Notes: generated by a model not told the origin, from the letters alone. A stretch of 64,000 nucleotides of DNA from Limimaricola hongkongensis DSM 17492 (GCF_000600975.2 NZ_KK088653.1:310501-374500), one strand, 5' to 3'; positions 39,222-48,651 are shown, counted from the first letter of the stretch. Numbers and translations are program-made.

Positions 39222-40817
39222 TTACTGCTCGACTTCCTGCATCGATTCGAGCTCTTCCTCGGTAGCTTCGATGAAGACGCGCACTTCACCGGCGTCCGAG
39301 CGCAGAACGCTCATCTGGTCGAAGGGGATCGCGACCGGCTTTTCGCCGATGCCGAGGAAGCCGCCGACTTCGACGATCACTTCCTGGATCTGGCCGTTGT
39401 CGTCGACCATGATCTCGCCGATGTCGCCGATCCGCTCGTCATTGATGCCATAGACGGTCGAACCCTCGATGTCGGTCAGGGCGATCTCGTTGGCCGGGAT
39501 CATCGCGAAGCCTTCACGCTCGACGGTCGGGCCGGCGCTTTCGATCATGGCTTCGTCGGCCATCTCGGCGGTTTCGGCCTCGACGTTCTCGATCTCGGCT
39601 TCGGCCTCTTCGACGGCGTTCTCGGTCGCGACCTCGGCTTCGGCGACTTCGCCTTCGATCTCGGCCTCGGCTTCGGCCATCTCGGATTCGACCTCTTCGA
39701 CGGCGCCCTCGACGGCGGCTTCACCCTCGGCCATCTCGGATTCGATCTCGGCTTCCATCGCCTCGTCGGTGTCGATGGCGGCTTCGCTTTCCATCTCGGC
39801 TTCGGCTTCGGTGTTGTCCATCGCCGGGGCGGCTTCGCCTTCGCCCGCCTCGTTGAAGGTCACCACCGGCTCGCCGGTCTGCACCATTTCGATCTGCGGC
39901 TCACCGGCCTGGGTGAACTCGATCACCGGCTCGGCGCTCTCAAAACGGATGTTCGGCTGGGCGCGCTGGACCGAGACATTGGCGTTCTGGCCGTCGCGGG
40001 TCTCTTCGTAGGTCACGGTCGGTTCGACCGTGGTGAGCTGCACCTCGGCGTCTTCGACGGTGCGCGGCTCGCCCACCGCTTCGCCGGTGGCATAGGTTTC
40101 GCCGGTGGCGCGGTCGGTCACCTGCACGCCGCCCTCGGAGCCTTCGGGCGCCCGCTGCAGCTCAAGATCCACCTTGGGACGCGACTGGGTCACCGACACG
40201 ATCGGATCGGCCTGGCGCACTTCGACCTGCGGCTGGGTGTTGGCCACGTCGACGCCCGGCTCGGGCATGGTGATGATGATCTCGGGCGCCGGTTGCTCGA
40301 TGCGGATCGTCGGCTGCGGCATGTCCATGGAAATGGTCGCCGGGGCCTGACGGATCACGATCTCGGCCTGGCCTTCGTTCACGGTCACGTCAGGCTGCGC
40401 GTTGGAAACCATCACGTCGGTCTGGCCGCTTTCGACGGCGACCGTCGGCTTTTCCTGCTCGAGGAACACCATGCCCTCGATCACCACCTCGTCCTCGAGC
40501 CGCACGGTCGCGGTCTCGGTCTCCGCCAGCTCGGCCTCTGCCTCGGCATCGGCTTCGGCGGTTTCGCCGTCCACCGCGACGAGCTTTTCCAGCTCGACGA
40601 AGACGACGGCGCATTCCGCGTCGTTTTCGGCTGCGACCAGGGTGTTGATCTCGTCGGCGTTCATGCCGGCCTCGGCGGGCACGCCGTCGGCCATCTGCTC
40701 GGTGAGCAGCAGTTCGAGGTCGGAGCAGGTGGCATCGGTCGTCTGCGCCTGGGCGCCCGCTGCCAGCGGCAGGGTCAGCGCCGTGGAAAGCAGCAGCTGT
40801 TTCATCCGCATGGTCAT
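39222..40817 (-). CDS. Secreted PRC-barrel protein with solenoid-like repeats
   Basis: A 531-residue exported protein. The signal peptide ends near AQAQ (residue 25). It is followed by a small Cys-containing domain (CSDLELLLTEQMADG...AECAVVFVELEKL), a beta-rich region of short repeats with Pro-x-Val-x-Val spacing (such as PTIRIEQPA, PEIIITMPE, PGVDVANTQ, PQVEVRQAD, PIVSVTQSR), a long Glu/Ala-rich stretch that should be helical, and a C-terminal PRC-barrel (DIEGSTVYGINDERIGDIGE; VEVGGFLGIGEKPVAIPFDQ). GGGAGA precedes ATG 40817. In relatives, LMWPTP is followed directly by infA, so this gene interrupts a conserved order. Function unknown. Confidence 0.85.
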   Translation of the reverse strand: MTMRMKQLLLSTALTLPLAAGAQAQTTDATCSDLELLLTEQMADGVPAEAGMNADEINTLVAAENDAECAVVFVELEKLVAVDGETAEADAEAEAELAETETATVRLEDEVVIEGMVFLEQEKPTVAVESGQTDVMVSNAQPDVTVNEGQAEIVIRQAPATISMDMPQPTIRIEQPAPEIIITMPEPGVDVANTQPQVEVRQADPIVSVTQSRPKVDLELQRAPEGSEGGVQVTDRATGETYATGEAVGEPRTVEDAEVQLTTVEPTVTYEETRDGQNANVSVQRAQPNIRFESAEPVIEFTQAGEPQIEMVQTGEPVVTFNEAGEGEAAPAMDNTEAEAEMESEAAIDTDEAMEAEIESEMAEGEAAVEGAVEEVESEMAEAEAEIEGEVAEAEVATENAVEEAEAEIENVEAETAEMADEAMIESAGPTVEREGFAMIPANEIALTDIEGSTVYGINDERIGDIGEIMVDDNGQIQEVIVEVGGFLGIGEKPVAIPFDQMSVLRSDAGEVRVFIEATEEELESMQEVEQ

Positions 40818-41054
40818 GGAATGTCTCCCGTGGTTGTGCTTCGCTTTGGCCACACAACGGCGTGCCCGCCGGGTCGTTCCCCTGCTTCGGCACGAAATTT
40901 TGATTGCGCCCGCCGCCATCCCGCGAGAAGATCGGGCCAAAGCCGCACGGCCAAGGCCGGATCGCGGCTTGTTTGCACTTGAAACTCGGGGCCTGAAAGC
41001 GCATCTACTCCGCATGGCCCGCGAGTTTCGCGGGTACCACTGGACGGAGAGACC

Positions 41055-41273
41055 ATGGCCAAGGAAGAACTGCTCGAATTTCCCGGTGTCGTGAAGGAAC
41101 TCCTGCCGAATGCGACGTTCAGGGTCGAGCTGGAAAACGGCCATGAGATCATCGCGCACACGGCGGGCAAACTTCGCAAGAACCGGATCCGCGTCCTCGC
41201 CGGCGACAAGGTGCAGGTCGAGATGACGCCCTATGATCTGACCAAGGGTCGGATCAACTACCGCTTCCGCTGA
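41055..41273 (+). CDS. infA: Translation initiation factor IF-1
   Basis: A 72-residue OB-fold protein binding the A site of the 30S subunit during initiation. [20 protein letters not shown], then [20 protein letters not shown], and [18 protein letters not shown] are the standard sequence. GGAGAG precedes the ATG. First gene of infA-maf-rne-yacG. Confidence 0.98.
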   Translation: MAKEELLEFPGVVKELLPNATFRVELENGHEIIAHTAGKLRKNRIRVLAGDKVQVEMTPYDLTKGRINYRFR

Positions 41274-41281
41274 TTCCAGCG

Positions 41282-41887
41282 ATGAGCGCGCTGCCGCCCG
41301 AGACCGGGCTGAGGCTGATCCTCGGCTCGGCCTCGCCGCGCCGCCGCGACCTGTTGGCGCAGATCGGCCTCGTGCCCTCCGACACCCGCCCCCCCGACAT
41401 CGACGAGACGCCCGCCCGCGGAGAGCTGCCGCGCGCCTATGCGCGCCGCATCGCCGACCAGAAGGCGCGCGCCGTGCCGCTGGACGAGGGCGAGGTGCTG
41501 CTTTGCGCCGACACCACTGTCGCGCTTGGGCGCCGCATCATGGGCAAGCCCGTGGACGCCGCCGAGGCCGCGCGGTTCCTGCATCTGCTGTCGGGGCGGC
41601 GTCACACCGTCATCACCGCCGTCGCGGTGCGGCGGGGCGACCGGATCTGGGCCCGCGAGGTCGAAACGGCGGTCAGGATGAAGCGGCTGTCGAACCCCGA
41701 GGTCAACGCCTATCTCGCCACAGGCGATTGGCAGGGCAAGGCCGGGGGATACGCCATCCAGGGGCCTGCCGGGGCTTTCATCCCATGGATCAACGGCTCG
41801 TTCACCGGTGTCGTCGGCCTGCCTTTGTCGGAGACCGCCGGGCTGCTGACGGCGGCCGGATATCCCGTGCATGGAGAAATGCAATGA
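41282..41887 (+). CDS. maf: Maf family nucleotide pyrophosphatase
   Basis: A 201-residue Maf protein, a house-cleaning nucleoside triphosphate pyrophosphatase acting on modified pyrimidine or dTTP/UTP-type substrates. Marks: [20 protein letters not shown] (N-terminal catalytic loop), [19 protein letters not shown] (with the catalytic Asp) and [16 protein letters not shown]. Nine bases after infA; its stop overlaps rne by four bases. Confidence 0.94.
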   Translation: MSALPPETGLRLILGSASPRRRDLLAQIGLVPSDTRPPDIDETPARGELPRAYARRIADQKARAVPLDEGEVLLCADTTVALGRRIMGKPVDAAEAARFLHLLSGRRHTVITAVAVRRGDRIWAREVETAVRMKRLSNPEVNAYLATGDWQGKAGGYAIQGPAGAFIPWINGSFTGVVGLPLSETAGLLTAAGYPVHGEMQ

Positions 41888-42921
41888 AGGGACGCCGCAT
41901 CGTCCTCGACCACATCGGCCACCGCGAGGCCGCCGCGCTCATGGTCGACGGACAGCTCGATGACCTGCTGATCGAGGAGGGTGACGCGCCGCGTCCTGGC
42001 GCGATCTACCGCGCGATCTGCGACCGGCCCCTGAAGGGGCAGGGCGGCATGATGGTGCGCCTGCCCGAAGGCGGTACCGGGTTCTTGCGTCAGGGCAAGG
42101 GGCTGCGCCCCGGACAGCCGCTGCTGACGCAGGTCACCGGCATCGCCGAGGACGGCAAGGCCGTGCCGCTGACCGACCGGGTGCTGTTCAAGAGCCGCTA
42201 CGCCATCGTCACGCCGGGCGCGCCGGGGCTCAACGTGTCACGCCGCATCGCCGAGGAAGAGGAGCGCGCCCGCCTGCGCATTCTCGCCGAGGAGGGCATG
42301 GAGGGCGCGCCCGAGGGATTCGGCCTGATCCTGCGCTCGGTCTGCGAGGGCGCCTCCGAGGACGACATCGTCGAGGACATCGCCGCGATGCGGGCGCTGG
42401 CCGAGGCGGTGCACGAGGATGCCGATGGCACGGAGCCCGAGGCGTTGACCGAAGGCGACGGGCCGCATCTTCTGGCATGGCGCGACTGGAGCGCCGATGA
42501 CGTCGTGACCGAACCCGGCGGTTTCGAGCGCGAGGGCGTGCTCGACCAGGTCGAAGCGCTCAAGAGCGCGCGCGTCGCGACCGGCGAAGGGTCGATCTTT
42601 GTCGAACCCACCCGTGCGCTGGTCGCCATCGACGTCAACACCGGCGGCGACACCACGCCCGCCGCCGCGCTCAAGGCCAATCTCGCCGCCGCCCGCGCGC
42701 TGCCGCGTGCGCTGCGCCTGCGGGGCCTGGGCGGGCAGGTCGTGGTCGATTTCGCGCCGATGTCCAAGGCGCATCGCAAGCAATTGGAGCAATCCCTGCG
42801 CGCCTCGTTCCGCAACGATCCGGTCGAGACCTCGCTCGTCGGCTGGAGCCAGATGGGGCTGTTCGAGCTGCAGCGCAAGCGCGAGCGCCCCGGTCTTGTG
42901 CGGCTTCTGGGGCGGCTGTGA
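41884..42921 (+). CDS. Ribonuclease E/G family protein, short form
   Basis: A 345-residue RNase E/G-type protein. The catalytic metal-site region is [20 protein letters not shown] (DVNxG), and the protein ends soon after [20 protein letters not shown]. An S1-like segment lies near residues 40-90. It lacks the Zn-link and long C-terminal scaffold of full RNase E and is shorter than E. coli RNase G, matching the infA-maf-linked alphaproteobacterial form. Likely cleaves single-stranded RNA; a full-length rne may lie elsewhere. Confidence 0.9.
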   Translation: MKGRRIVLDHIGHREAAALMVDGQLDDLLIEEGDAPRPGAIYRAICDRPLKGQGGMMVRLPEGGTGFLRQGKGLRPGQPLLTQVTGIAEDGKAVPLTDRVLFKSRYAIVTPGAPGLNVSRRIAEEEERARLRILAEEGMEGAPEGFGLILRSVCEGASEDDIVEDIAAMRALAEAVHEDADGTEPEALTEGDGPHLLAWRDWSADDVVTEPGGFEREGVLDQVEALKSARVATGEGSIFVEPTRALVAIDVNTGGDTTPAAALKANLAAARALPRALRLRGLGGQVVVDFAPMSKAHRKQLEQSLRASFRNDPVETSLVGWSQMGLFELQRKRERPGLVRLLGRL

Positions 42922-43115
42922 TGGCCTGCCCGATCTGCGGCAAGGAGACGGTGCAGGCCTATCGCCCGTTCTGTTCCAAGCGCTGCGCCGATGTCGATCT
43001 CGCGCGCTGGCTGGGCGGCGGCTATGCCGTGCCGTCGCAGGACCCCGACGATGCCGAAGAGGCGCGCGAAGCGGCCGCGAAGGCGGCCGAAAAGGGGGTG
43101 CCCCGGCGGCATTGA
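42921..43115 (+). CDS. yacG: DNA gyrase inhibitor YacG
   Basis: A 64-residue zinc-ribbon protein that binds GyrB and inhibits gyrase. The four zinc cysteines are in CPICGK and PFCSKRC, and DVDLARWLGGGYAVP follows. The start overlaps the rne stop by one base (TGATG). Confidence 0.93.
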   Translation: MACPICGKETVQAYRPFCSKRCADVDLARWLGGGYAVPSQDPDDAEEAREAAAKAAEKGVPRRH

Positions 43116-43210
43116 GGCAGGTTGGATTTTTCCTGCGAAATCCTCTGGACACCCCCCCGCGCCTCGCCTAGAAGGCCCACACCCGATGAGGGCGACGCCT
43201 TCATCCCCGT

Positions 43211-43285
43211 GCCCGGGTAGCTCAGGGGTAGAGCAGTGGATTGAAAATCCTCGTGTCGGTGGTTCGATTCCGCCCCCGGGCACCA
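43211..43285 (+). tRNA. tRNA-Phe (anticodon GAA)
   Basis: Acceptor GCCCGGG/CCCGGGC, D-arm AGCTCAGGGGTAGAGC, anticodon loop TTGAAAA with anticodon GAA, T-arm GGTGGTTCGATTCCGCC, encoded CCA. 75 bases including CCA. It closes the infA-maf-rne-yacG run. Confidence 0.97.
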
Positions 43286-43490
43286 TTAGATTCCATGCGT
43301 TCAAACCGTGACAGCGAAGACGTCTTGTGGACGCGCCGCGATGCTACCGATGGGGTCCGCTGACACTTGTGTTTGCAGCTCGGCGAGCATTCTTGATGTG
43401 GGGTCCGATGCCGTCTGGCGGGTAAGCTCAAGCCAAGATCGGTCTCGTAAAGTGTTTGGCTGAGCGAATATCCGTCGTAGGGTCAACCGC

Positions 43491-44915
43491 ATGAACGATT
43501 CTGCGATCTTTGACGAGATGTGGGGCCACGGCGAGACCCCGCGCGCGCCATATGCCGACATCGACGGCTGGTTCAACCAAGAAGACCCGGCGCGGCTGCG
43601 CCGCAAGGCGCGCGAGGCCGAGGCGCTGTTCCGGCTGACCGGCATCACCTTCAACGTCTATGGCGACAAGGCCGCGGGCGAGCGGCTGATCCCCTTCGAC
43701 ATCGTGCCGCGGGTGATCGCCGGGCGTGAATGGGAACGGCTCTCACGCGGCATCGAGCAGCGGGTCCGGGCGATCAACGCCTTTTTGCACGACATCTACC
43801 ACCGGCAGGAGATCCTGCGCGCGGGCCGCGTGCCTGTCGAGGCGATCGCCCGCAACGCCGCCTTCCTGCCCGAGATGATCGGCGTCGACCCGCCCGGTGG
43901 CGTCTATACCCACATCGTGGGCACCGACCTCGTGCGCACCGGCGAGGACGAGTTCTACGTGCTCGAGGACAATGCCCGCACGCCCTCGGGCGTGAGCTAC
44001 ATGCTCGAGAACCGCGAGACCATGCTCGCCATGTTCCCCGAGCTCTTCATGAAGACCCGGGTGCGGCAGGTGTCGTCCTACCCAGCGATGCTGCACCGCT
44101 CGCTCTGCGCCTCGGCGCCGACCCATGCCAACGGCAAGCCGGTGGTCGCGGTGCTGACGCCGGGCAGCTACAACTCGGCCTATTACGAGCACAGCTTTCT
44201 CGCTGACAAGATGGGGGTGCAGCTCGTCGAAGGCCACGACCTGCGCGTGGTGGACGGGCGCGTGGCCATGCGAACGACGCAGGGCTACCAGCCGATCGAC
44301 GTGCTCTACCGCCGGGTCGACGACGACTGGATCGACCCGCTCAACTTCAACCCCGACAGCGCGCTCGGCGTACCCGGGATCATGGATGTCTACCGCGCCG
44401 GCGGGCTGACCTTGGCCAACGCCCCCGGCACCGGCATCGCCGACGACAAGGCGATCTATTCCTACATGCCCGAGATCGTCGAGTTCTATACCGGCGAGAA
44501 GGCGATCCTGAAGAACGTTCCTACATGGCGCTGCGCCGAGCGCGAGGCGCTGGCCTACGTTCTCGACAACCTGCCCGAGCTGGTGGTCAAGGAGGTGCAC
44601 GGCTCGGGCGGCTACGGCATGCTGATCGGGCCAACCGCCTCCAAGAAGGAACTCGCCGCCTTCCGCCAGAAGCTCAAGGCGCGGCCCGGCAATTACATCG
44701 CCCAGCCGACGCTGTCGCTCTCGACCGTGCCGATCTTCACCCGCGCCGGTCTCGCGCCGCGCCATGTCGACCTGAGGCCCTTCGTGCTGGTTTCGCCCGA
44801 GGGGGTGACGATCACCCCGGGCGGGCTGACACGGGTGGCGCTGAAGAAGGGGTCTTTGGTGGTCAATTCCAGCCAGGGCGGCGGCACCAAGGACACCTGG
44901 GTGCTCGAGGAATGA
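43491..44915 (+). CDS. Circularly permuted ATP-grasp protein of the Anbu operon
   Basis: A 474-residue circularly permuted type 2 ATP-grasp enzyme (COG2308). Marks: PYADIDGWFNQEDPARLRRK, DLVRTGEDEFYVLEDNARTP (ATP-grasp core), VDVLYRRVDDDWIDPLNFNP and LPELVVKEVHGSGGYGMLIG. Members are predicted to form amide bonds between amino acids or peptides. First gene of the operon: four-base overlap with alpha-E, then transglutaminase and Anbu. Starts about 200 bases after tRNA-Phe. Confidence 0.92.
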   Translation: MNDSAIFDEMWGHGETPRAPYADIDGWFNQEDPARLRRKAREAEALFRLTGITFNVYGDKAAGERLIPFDIVPRVIAGREWERLSRGIEQRVRAINAFLHDIYHRQEILRAGRVPVEAIARNAAFLPEMIGVDPPGGVYTHIVGTDLVRTGEDEFYVLEDNARTPSGVSYMLENRETMLAMFPELFMKTRVRQVSSYPAMLHRSLCASAPTHANGKPVVAVLTPGSYNSAYYEHSFLADKMGVQLVEGHDLRVVDGRVAMRTTQGYQPIDVLYRRVDDDWIDPLNFNPDSALGVPGIMDVYRAGGLTLANAPGTGIADDKAIYSYMPEIVEFYTGEKAILKNVPTWRCAEREALAYVLDNLPELVVKEVHGSGGYGMLIGPTASKKELAAFRQKLKARPGNYIAQPTLSLSTVPIFTRAGLAPRHVDLRPFVLVSPEGVTITPGGLTRVALKKGSLVVNSSQGGGTKDTWVLEE

Positions 44916-45856
44916 CGACGCTGGGCAAGACCGCGGGCGGGCTCTACTGGATGTTCCGCTACCTCGAGCGTTCGGAGAACACCGCGCGGATGGTGGATGT
45001 GGGCCAGCGCATCGCGCTGACCCGCTCGTCGGATGACGACGAATGGGCCAGCGTGCTGCAGGCCGCCGGCACCTATGAGGGCTACCTCGCCAAGCACGGC
45101 GAGGTCACCCGCGACCACGCGATCGACTGGATGCTGCGCGACGCCGACAACCCTTCCTCGGTGCTGTCGGTGGTTTCGACCGCGCGCGACAACGCGCGGG
45201 TGGTGCGCACCGCGCTGACCCGCGAGGTCTGGGAGGCGGTGAACGAGGCCTACATCACGCTGAAGGGGGCCATGGCGCGGCGGATCGGCGACCGCGAACT
45301 GCAGGACGTGCTGCGACTGGTGCGCCAGCGCGCCGCCTTCGTCCGCGGCGCGACCCACGGCACCATGCTGCGCAACGACGTCTACGACTTCTGCCGGCTC
45401 GGTATGTTCACCGAGCGCGCCGACTGCACGGCGCGGATCCTCGACGTGAAGTATTTCGTGCTGCTGCCCGCGGCCGCGGCGGTGGGCTCGCGGCTCGACG
45501 ACATTCAGTGGGAGACGATCCTGCGCTCGGTCTCGGGCGTCGGCGCCTACCGCATGCGCTTTGGCCAGCAGCTGCGCCCGCGCGAGGTTGCCGACTTTCT
45601 GATCCACGATCGCACCATGCCGCGCAGCCTTGCCTTCTGCGCCCGCAAGCTGCGCGAGAACCTCGACTATCTCGCCGAGGATTACGGCGCGCGGATGCAT
45701 TCGCACGAGGTGGTCGCCGACATGAATGACAAGAAGCTGGCGCAGCCGATCGACGAGATCTTCCAGTCCGGGCTGCACGAGTTCCTGGTCGATTTCCAAG
45801 GATGCATCGCATCGCTCAGCAGCCAGATCGAGATCGACTACAGGTTCTACCGCTGA
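44912..45856 (+). CDS. Alpha-E domain-containing protein
   Basis: A 314-residue all-helical alpha-E (DUF403, COG2307) protein: GLYWMFRYLERSENTARMVD, FCRLGMFTERADCTARILDV and VVADMNDKKLAQPIDEIFQS. These proteins always accompany the ATP-grasp gene and are thought to be its partner in peptide synthesis or modification. The start overlaps the ATP-grasp stop by four bases. Confidence 0.92.
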   Translation: MTTLGKTAGGLYWMFRYLERSENTARMVDVGQRIALTRSSDDDEWASVLQAAGTYEGYLAKHGEVTRDHAIDWMLRDADNPSSVLSVVSTARDNARVVRTALTREVWEAVNEAYITLKGAMARRIGDRELQDVLRLVRQRAAFVRGATHGTMLRNDVYDFCRLGMFTERADCTARILDVKYFVLLPAAAAVGSRLDDIQWETILRSVSGVGAYRMRFGQQLRPREVADFLIHDRTMPRSLAFCARKLRENLDYLAEDYGARMHSHEVVADMNDKKLAQPIDEIFQSGLHEFLVDFQGCIASLSSQIEIDYRFYR

Positions 45857-45893
45857 TGCCCGCGATCGCCGACATGCCGAGAGGAGCCAAGGG

Positions 45894-46694
45894 ATGCGCC
45901 TGAGCATTTCCCACCGCACCGTCTACAGCTACGACGCGCCGGTCGAATACGCGCTGCAACAGCTGCGGCTGACGCCGAAATCCACCGGCGGTCAGAGGGT
46001 GCTGAACTGGCACACCAGCGTCACCGGCGGCCGGCGCGAGGTGAGCTTCGAGGATCACCACGCCAACACGGTGGAGCTGGTCTCGGTCGAGCCCGGCGCC
46101 ACCGAGATCGCGATCCTGTCCAAGGGCGAGCTGGAAATCGAGAACCGCCACGGCGTGCACGGGCCGCATGCGGGCTTCATGCCGTTGTGGCTGTTCGAAA
46201 GGCCGACCAGGCTGACGAAATGCGGTGCGCGCTGCCGCAGGTTGGCGCATGGCATCGACGAGAAGCTTTCGCCGCTCGACCGGCTGCACGCGCTCTCTGC
46301 CGCCATCTCCGAGGCGGTCACCTATCGCACCGGCAGTTCCGAGGTCGGCACCACCGCCGAGGACGCGCTCGAGATTGGGGCCGGGGTCTGCCAGGACCAC
46401 GCGCATGTCTTCATCGCCTGCGCCCGCGCGATGGGCATTCCGGCGCGCTATGTGTCCGGCTATTTGATGATGAACGACCGGGTGGCGCAGGAGGCGACCC
46501 ATGCCTGGGCCGAGGCCTGCGTCCCGGATCTCGGCTGGGTCGGATTCGACGTCTCGAACGGCATCTCGCCGGATGAACGTTACGTCCGGATCGCGACGGG
46601 GCTGGACTATGCCGAAGCCGCACCGATAAATGGCTTTCGCCTCGGTGCCGCGCGTGAGGATCTCTCGGTGGCGGTCGAGGTGCGCCAGGACTGA
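45894..46694 (+). CDS. Transglutaminase-like cysteine peptidase of the Anbu operon
   Basis: A 266-residue transglutaminase-fold protein with its N-terminal beta domain (ISHRTVYSYDAPVEYALQQL). The Cys-His-Asp triad is in GAGVCQDHAHVFIACARAMG (Cys), THAWAEACVPDLGW (His) and GFDVSNG (Asp). In this setting it probably cleaves or trims the peptide made by the ATP-grasp enzyme. GAGGAG precedes ATG 45894. Confidence 0.93.
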   Translation: MRLSISHRTVYSYDAPVEYALQQLRLTPKSTGGQRVLNWHTSVTGGRREVSFEDHHANTVELVSVEPGATEIAILSKGELEIENRHGVHGPHAGFMPLWLFERPTRLTKCGARCRRLAHGIDEKLSPLDRLHALSAAISEAVTYRTGSSEVGTTAEDALEIGAGVCQDHAHVFIACARAMGIPARYVSGYLMMNDRVAQEATHAWAEACVPDLGWVGFDVSNGISPDERYVRIATGLDYAEAAPINGFRLGAAREDLSVAVEVRQD

Positions 46695-46705
46695 TTGGAT
46701 CCGTC

Positions 46706-47437
46706 ATGACCTATTGCGTCGGCCTCCGTCTCGATCGCGGCTTGGTCTTCATGTCCGACACCCGCACCAATGCCGGCGTCGACAACGTCGCGAGCTGTCG
46801 CAAGATGTTCAGCTGGGCCGATGACGACTCCGTGGTGACATTGCTCACGGCGGGCAACCTCGCGACCACCCAGGCGGTAGTCAGCCTGATCGACGAGCGG
46901 TTGAAATCGCCCGGCGACCGCAGCCCGTCCATCCTCGGGCAGCCCTCCATGTTCGCGGTGGCGCGGATGGTCGGCGACCTGCTCAAGCAGGAGATCGCGC
47001 GCGCCGGCAGCGGCCAGATGAGCGCCGACGCGGGCACCTTTGCCGCGACGCTGATCCTGGGCGGGCAGGTGCGCGGCAGCGCGCCGCGGCTGTTCCTGAT
47101 CTATCCCGAGGGCAACTTCATCGAGGCGGGCGACGACATGCCCTGGTTCCAGAGCGGCGAGACCAAATATGGCCGCCCGATCCTGGTGCGCGCCTTCGAT
47201 CCCGCCATGAACTTCGAGGCCGCGGCCAAGCTTCTGATGGTGAGCTACGATTCCACCATCAAAGCCAACCTTTCGGTGGGCCTGCCGCTGGATCTGCAGA
47301 TCTATGAAACGGACAGCCTGCAGACCGGCAGGACCCTGCGGATTGAGGCAGACGACCCGCAATACCGCGCGATTTCGGATGGCTGGAGCGACGCGTTGCG
47401 TAGCGCCTTCGACGCGCTGCCACAGGTCCGCCTCTGA
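46706..47437 (+). CDS. Anbu (ancestral beta subunit) proteasome-like peptidase
   Basis: A 243-residue Ntn-hydrolase of the proteasome/HslV superfamily. It begins MTYCVGLRLDRGLVFMSDTR, so removal of Met exposes Thr as nucleophile; Asp in the FMSDTRTNAG stretch and Lys in SCRKMFSW match the expected catalytic Asp and Lys. Anbu assembles into helical or ring forms and has weak reported peptidase activity. The ATP-grasp, alpha-E and transglutaminase genes before it make the canonical Anbu operon. It is the last core gene before the accessory region. Confidence 0.93.
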   Translation: MTYCVGLRLDRGLVFMSDTRTNAGVDNVASCRKMFSWADDDSVVTLLTAGNLATTQAVVSLIDERLKSPGDRSPSILGQPSMFAVARMVGDLLKQEIARAGSGQMSADAGTFAATLILGGQVRGSAPRLFLIYPEGNFIEAGDDMPWFQSGETKYGRPILVRAFDPAMNFEAAAKLLMVSYDSTIKANLSVGLPLDLQIYETDSLQTGRTLRIEADDPQYRAISDGWSDALRSAFDALPQVRL

Positions 47438-47705
47438 AACGCGACCCACTAAACGTTTTGGATGGGTGGAAGGTTGTCGATGGCGTCCCTTCAAGCGCGA
47501 GGGGAGGACGGAGCGCGGCACGGGCTTCGTGACAGGCAAATCATCTTCCATGACCTGACCTGGTGCTGTGGACGGCCTCTGCACCACCGTGGTGTGCGAT
47601 GATTTGGCCGTTGAGCCAAGTGTGGACGGCCTCTGCGGTGCAAGGGATTTCAATGGCAATGCGCACCAGTCGGGTGCATCCATGTGTTCGGCCTGTTTGC
47701 GCAGG
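47438..47705. other. Gene-free spacer at the left edge of the IS nest
   Basis: No credible gene was found. TGTGGACGGCCTCTGC occurs twice, at 47567-47582 and 47621-47636, exactly 54 bases apart; the rest is unrelated on inspection. It may be the relic of an older element. Confidence 0.5.
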
Positions 47706-47741
47706 TTGAATAGCCCCGCGTTTTTGAATAGCCCCGCGTTT
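47706..47741. repeat. Tandem duplication of the IS3 left end
   Basis: TTGAATAGCCCCGCGTTT occurs twice in immediate succession (47706-47723 and 47724-47741). The second copy continues into the IS3 inverted repeat. Confidence 0.85.
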
Positions 47742-47742
47742 C

Positions 47743-48641
47743 TTAGACGCCTTCGTGCCTCAGTTTCTGCTGCCGCTCGAACTCGAGGGGCGACAGCATT
47801 CCGTTTCGCGCGTGCTTGCGCTTCGGGTTGTAGAACATCTCGATGTAGTCGAACACATCCCGTCGGGCTTCCTCGCGCGTGCGATAGCTCCGGCGCCTGA
47901 TCCGTTCGCGCTTGAGCAGGTTGAAGAAGCTCTCAGCGACGGCATTGTCATGGCAGTTGCCTCGCCGGCTCATGGAGTGCTCGAGATCGTGGGCCTTCAG
48001 GAAAGCGGCTCAGTCCATGCTGGTGAACTGGCTACCTTGATCCGAGTGGATCAGCACTTTGGCCTTCGGCTTCCGGCGCCAGACAGCCATCAGCAATGCT
48101 TGCAAGACGACGTCGGTCGTTTGGCGGTTCTGCATCGACCAGCCGACCACGCGGCGTGAAAAGAGATCGATGACGACGGTCAGGTAGGCGAAGCCTTCCT
48201 GCGTCCGGATATAGGTGATGTCGGTCACCCAAACCCGGTCTGGAGCTTCCACGTCGAACTGTCGATTCAGGGTGTTGTCGACGACGATCGACGGCTTGCC
48301 GCCATACTTGCTGGGGCGGCGCTTGTAGCCGATCTGCGCCTTGATGCCAGCCAGCTTGGTCAGGCGCGCAACACGGTTCAGGCAGACGTTTTCGCCCTGC
48401 TCGAGAAGATCGTCGTGCAGCTTCCGCTGCCCATAGACCTTGCCGCTTTCGACCCAGGCCTCCTGCAGCAACTCGGTCTGGCGGCGGTCTTCTTGGGCAC
48501 GCTTGCTTAACGGCGCCTGCAGCCACGCATAGAAGCCGCTTGGCTGGATGCTCAGGCACCGGCACATCGCCCGGACGGAGAACTGCCCGCGATGCTCGGC
48601 CACGAACGCGTATCTCACTTTGCATCCCTGGCGAAATACGC
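47743..48641 (-). pseudogene. IS3-family orfB transposase with internal stop
   Basis: The reading frame runs from VRYAFVAEHRGQFSVRAMCR through the rve integrase core (DRVWVTDITYIRTQEGFAYL; HSDQGSQFTSMD) and then meets TGA at 48010-48012. The frame continues with AAFLKAHDLEHSMSRRGNCH and DNAVAESFFNLLKRE, including the catalytic Glu. The stop stands where IS3 transposases have Trp, so it is a TGG to TGA change. Its upstream junction with orfA is occupied by the IS110-type element. Confidence 0.88.
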
Positions 48642-48651
48642 GTCGCCATTG

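Noticed and set aside
39150-40982. 610-residue plus-strand frame rich in Gly, His and Leu across the PRC-barrel gene
   Set aside because: The repetition mirrors codons of the real minus-strand gene, which has a signal peptide, a ribosome site and a known C-terminal domain.
43211-43285. tRNA-Phe as attachment site for the accessory region
   Set aside because: The core Anbu operon lies between the tRNA and the accessory genes, and no second copy of the tRNA 3' end was seen near the integrase.
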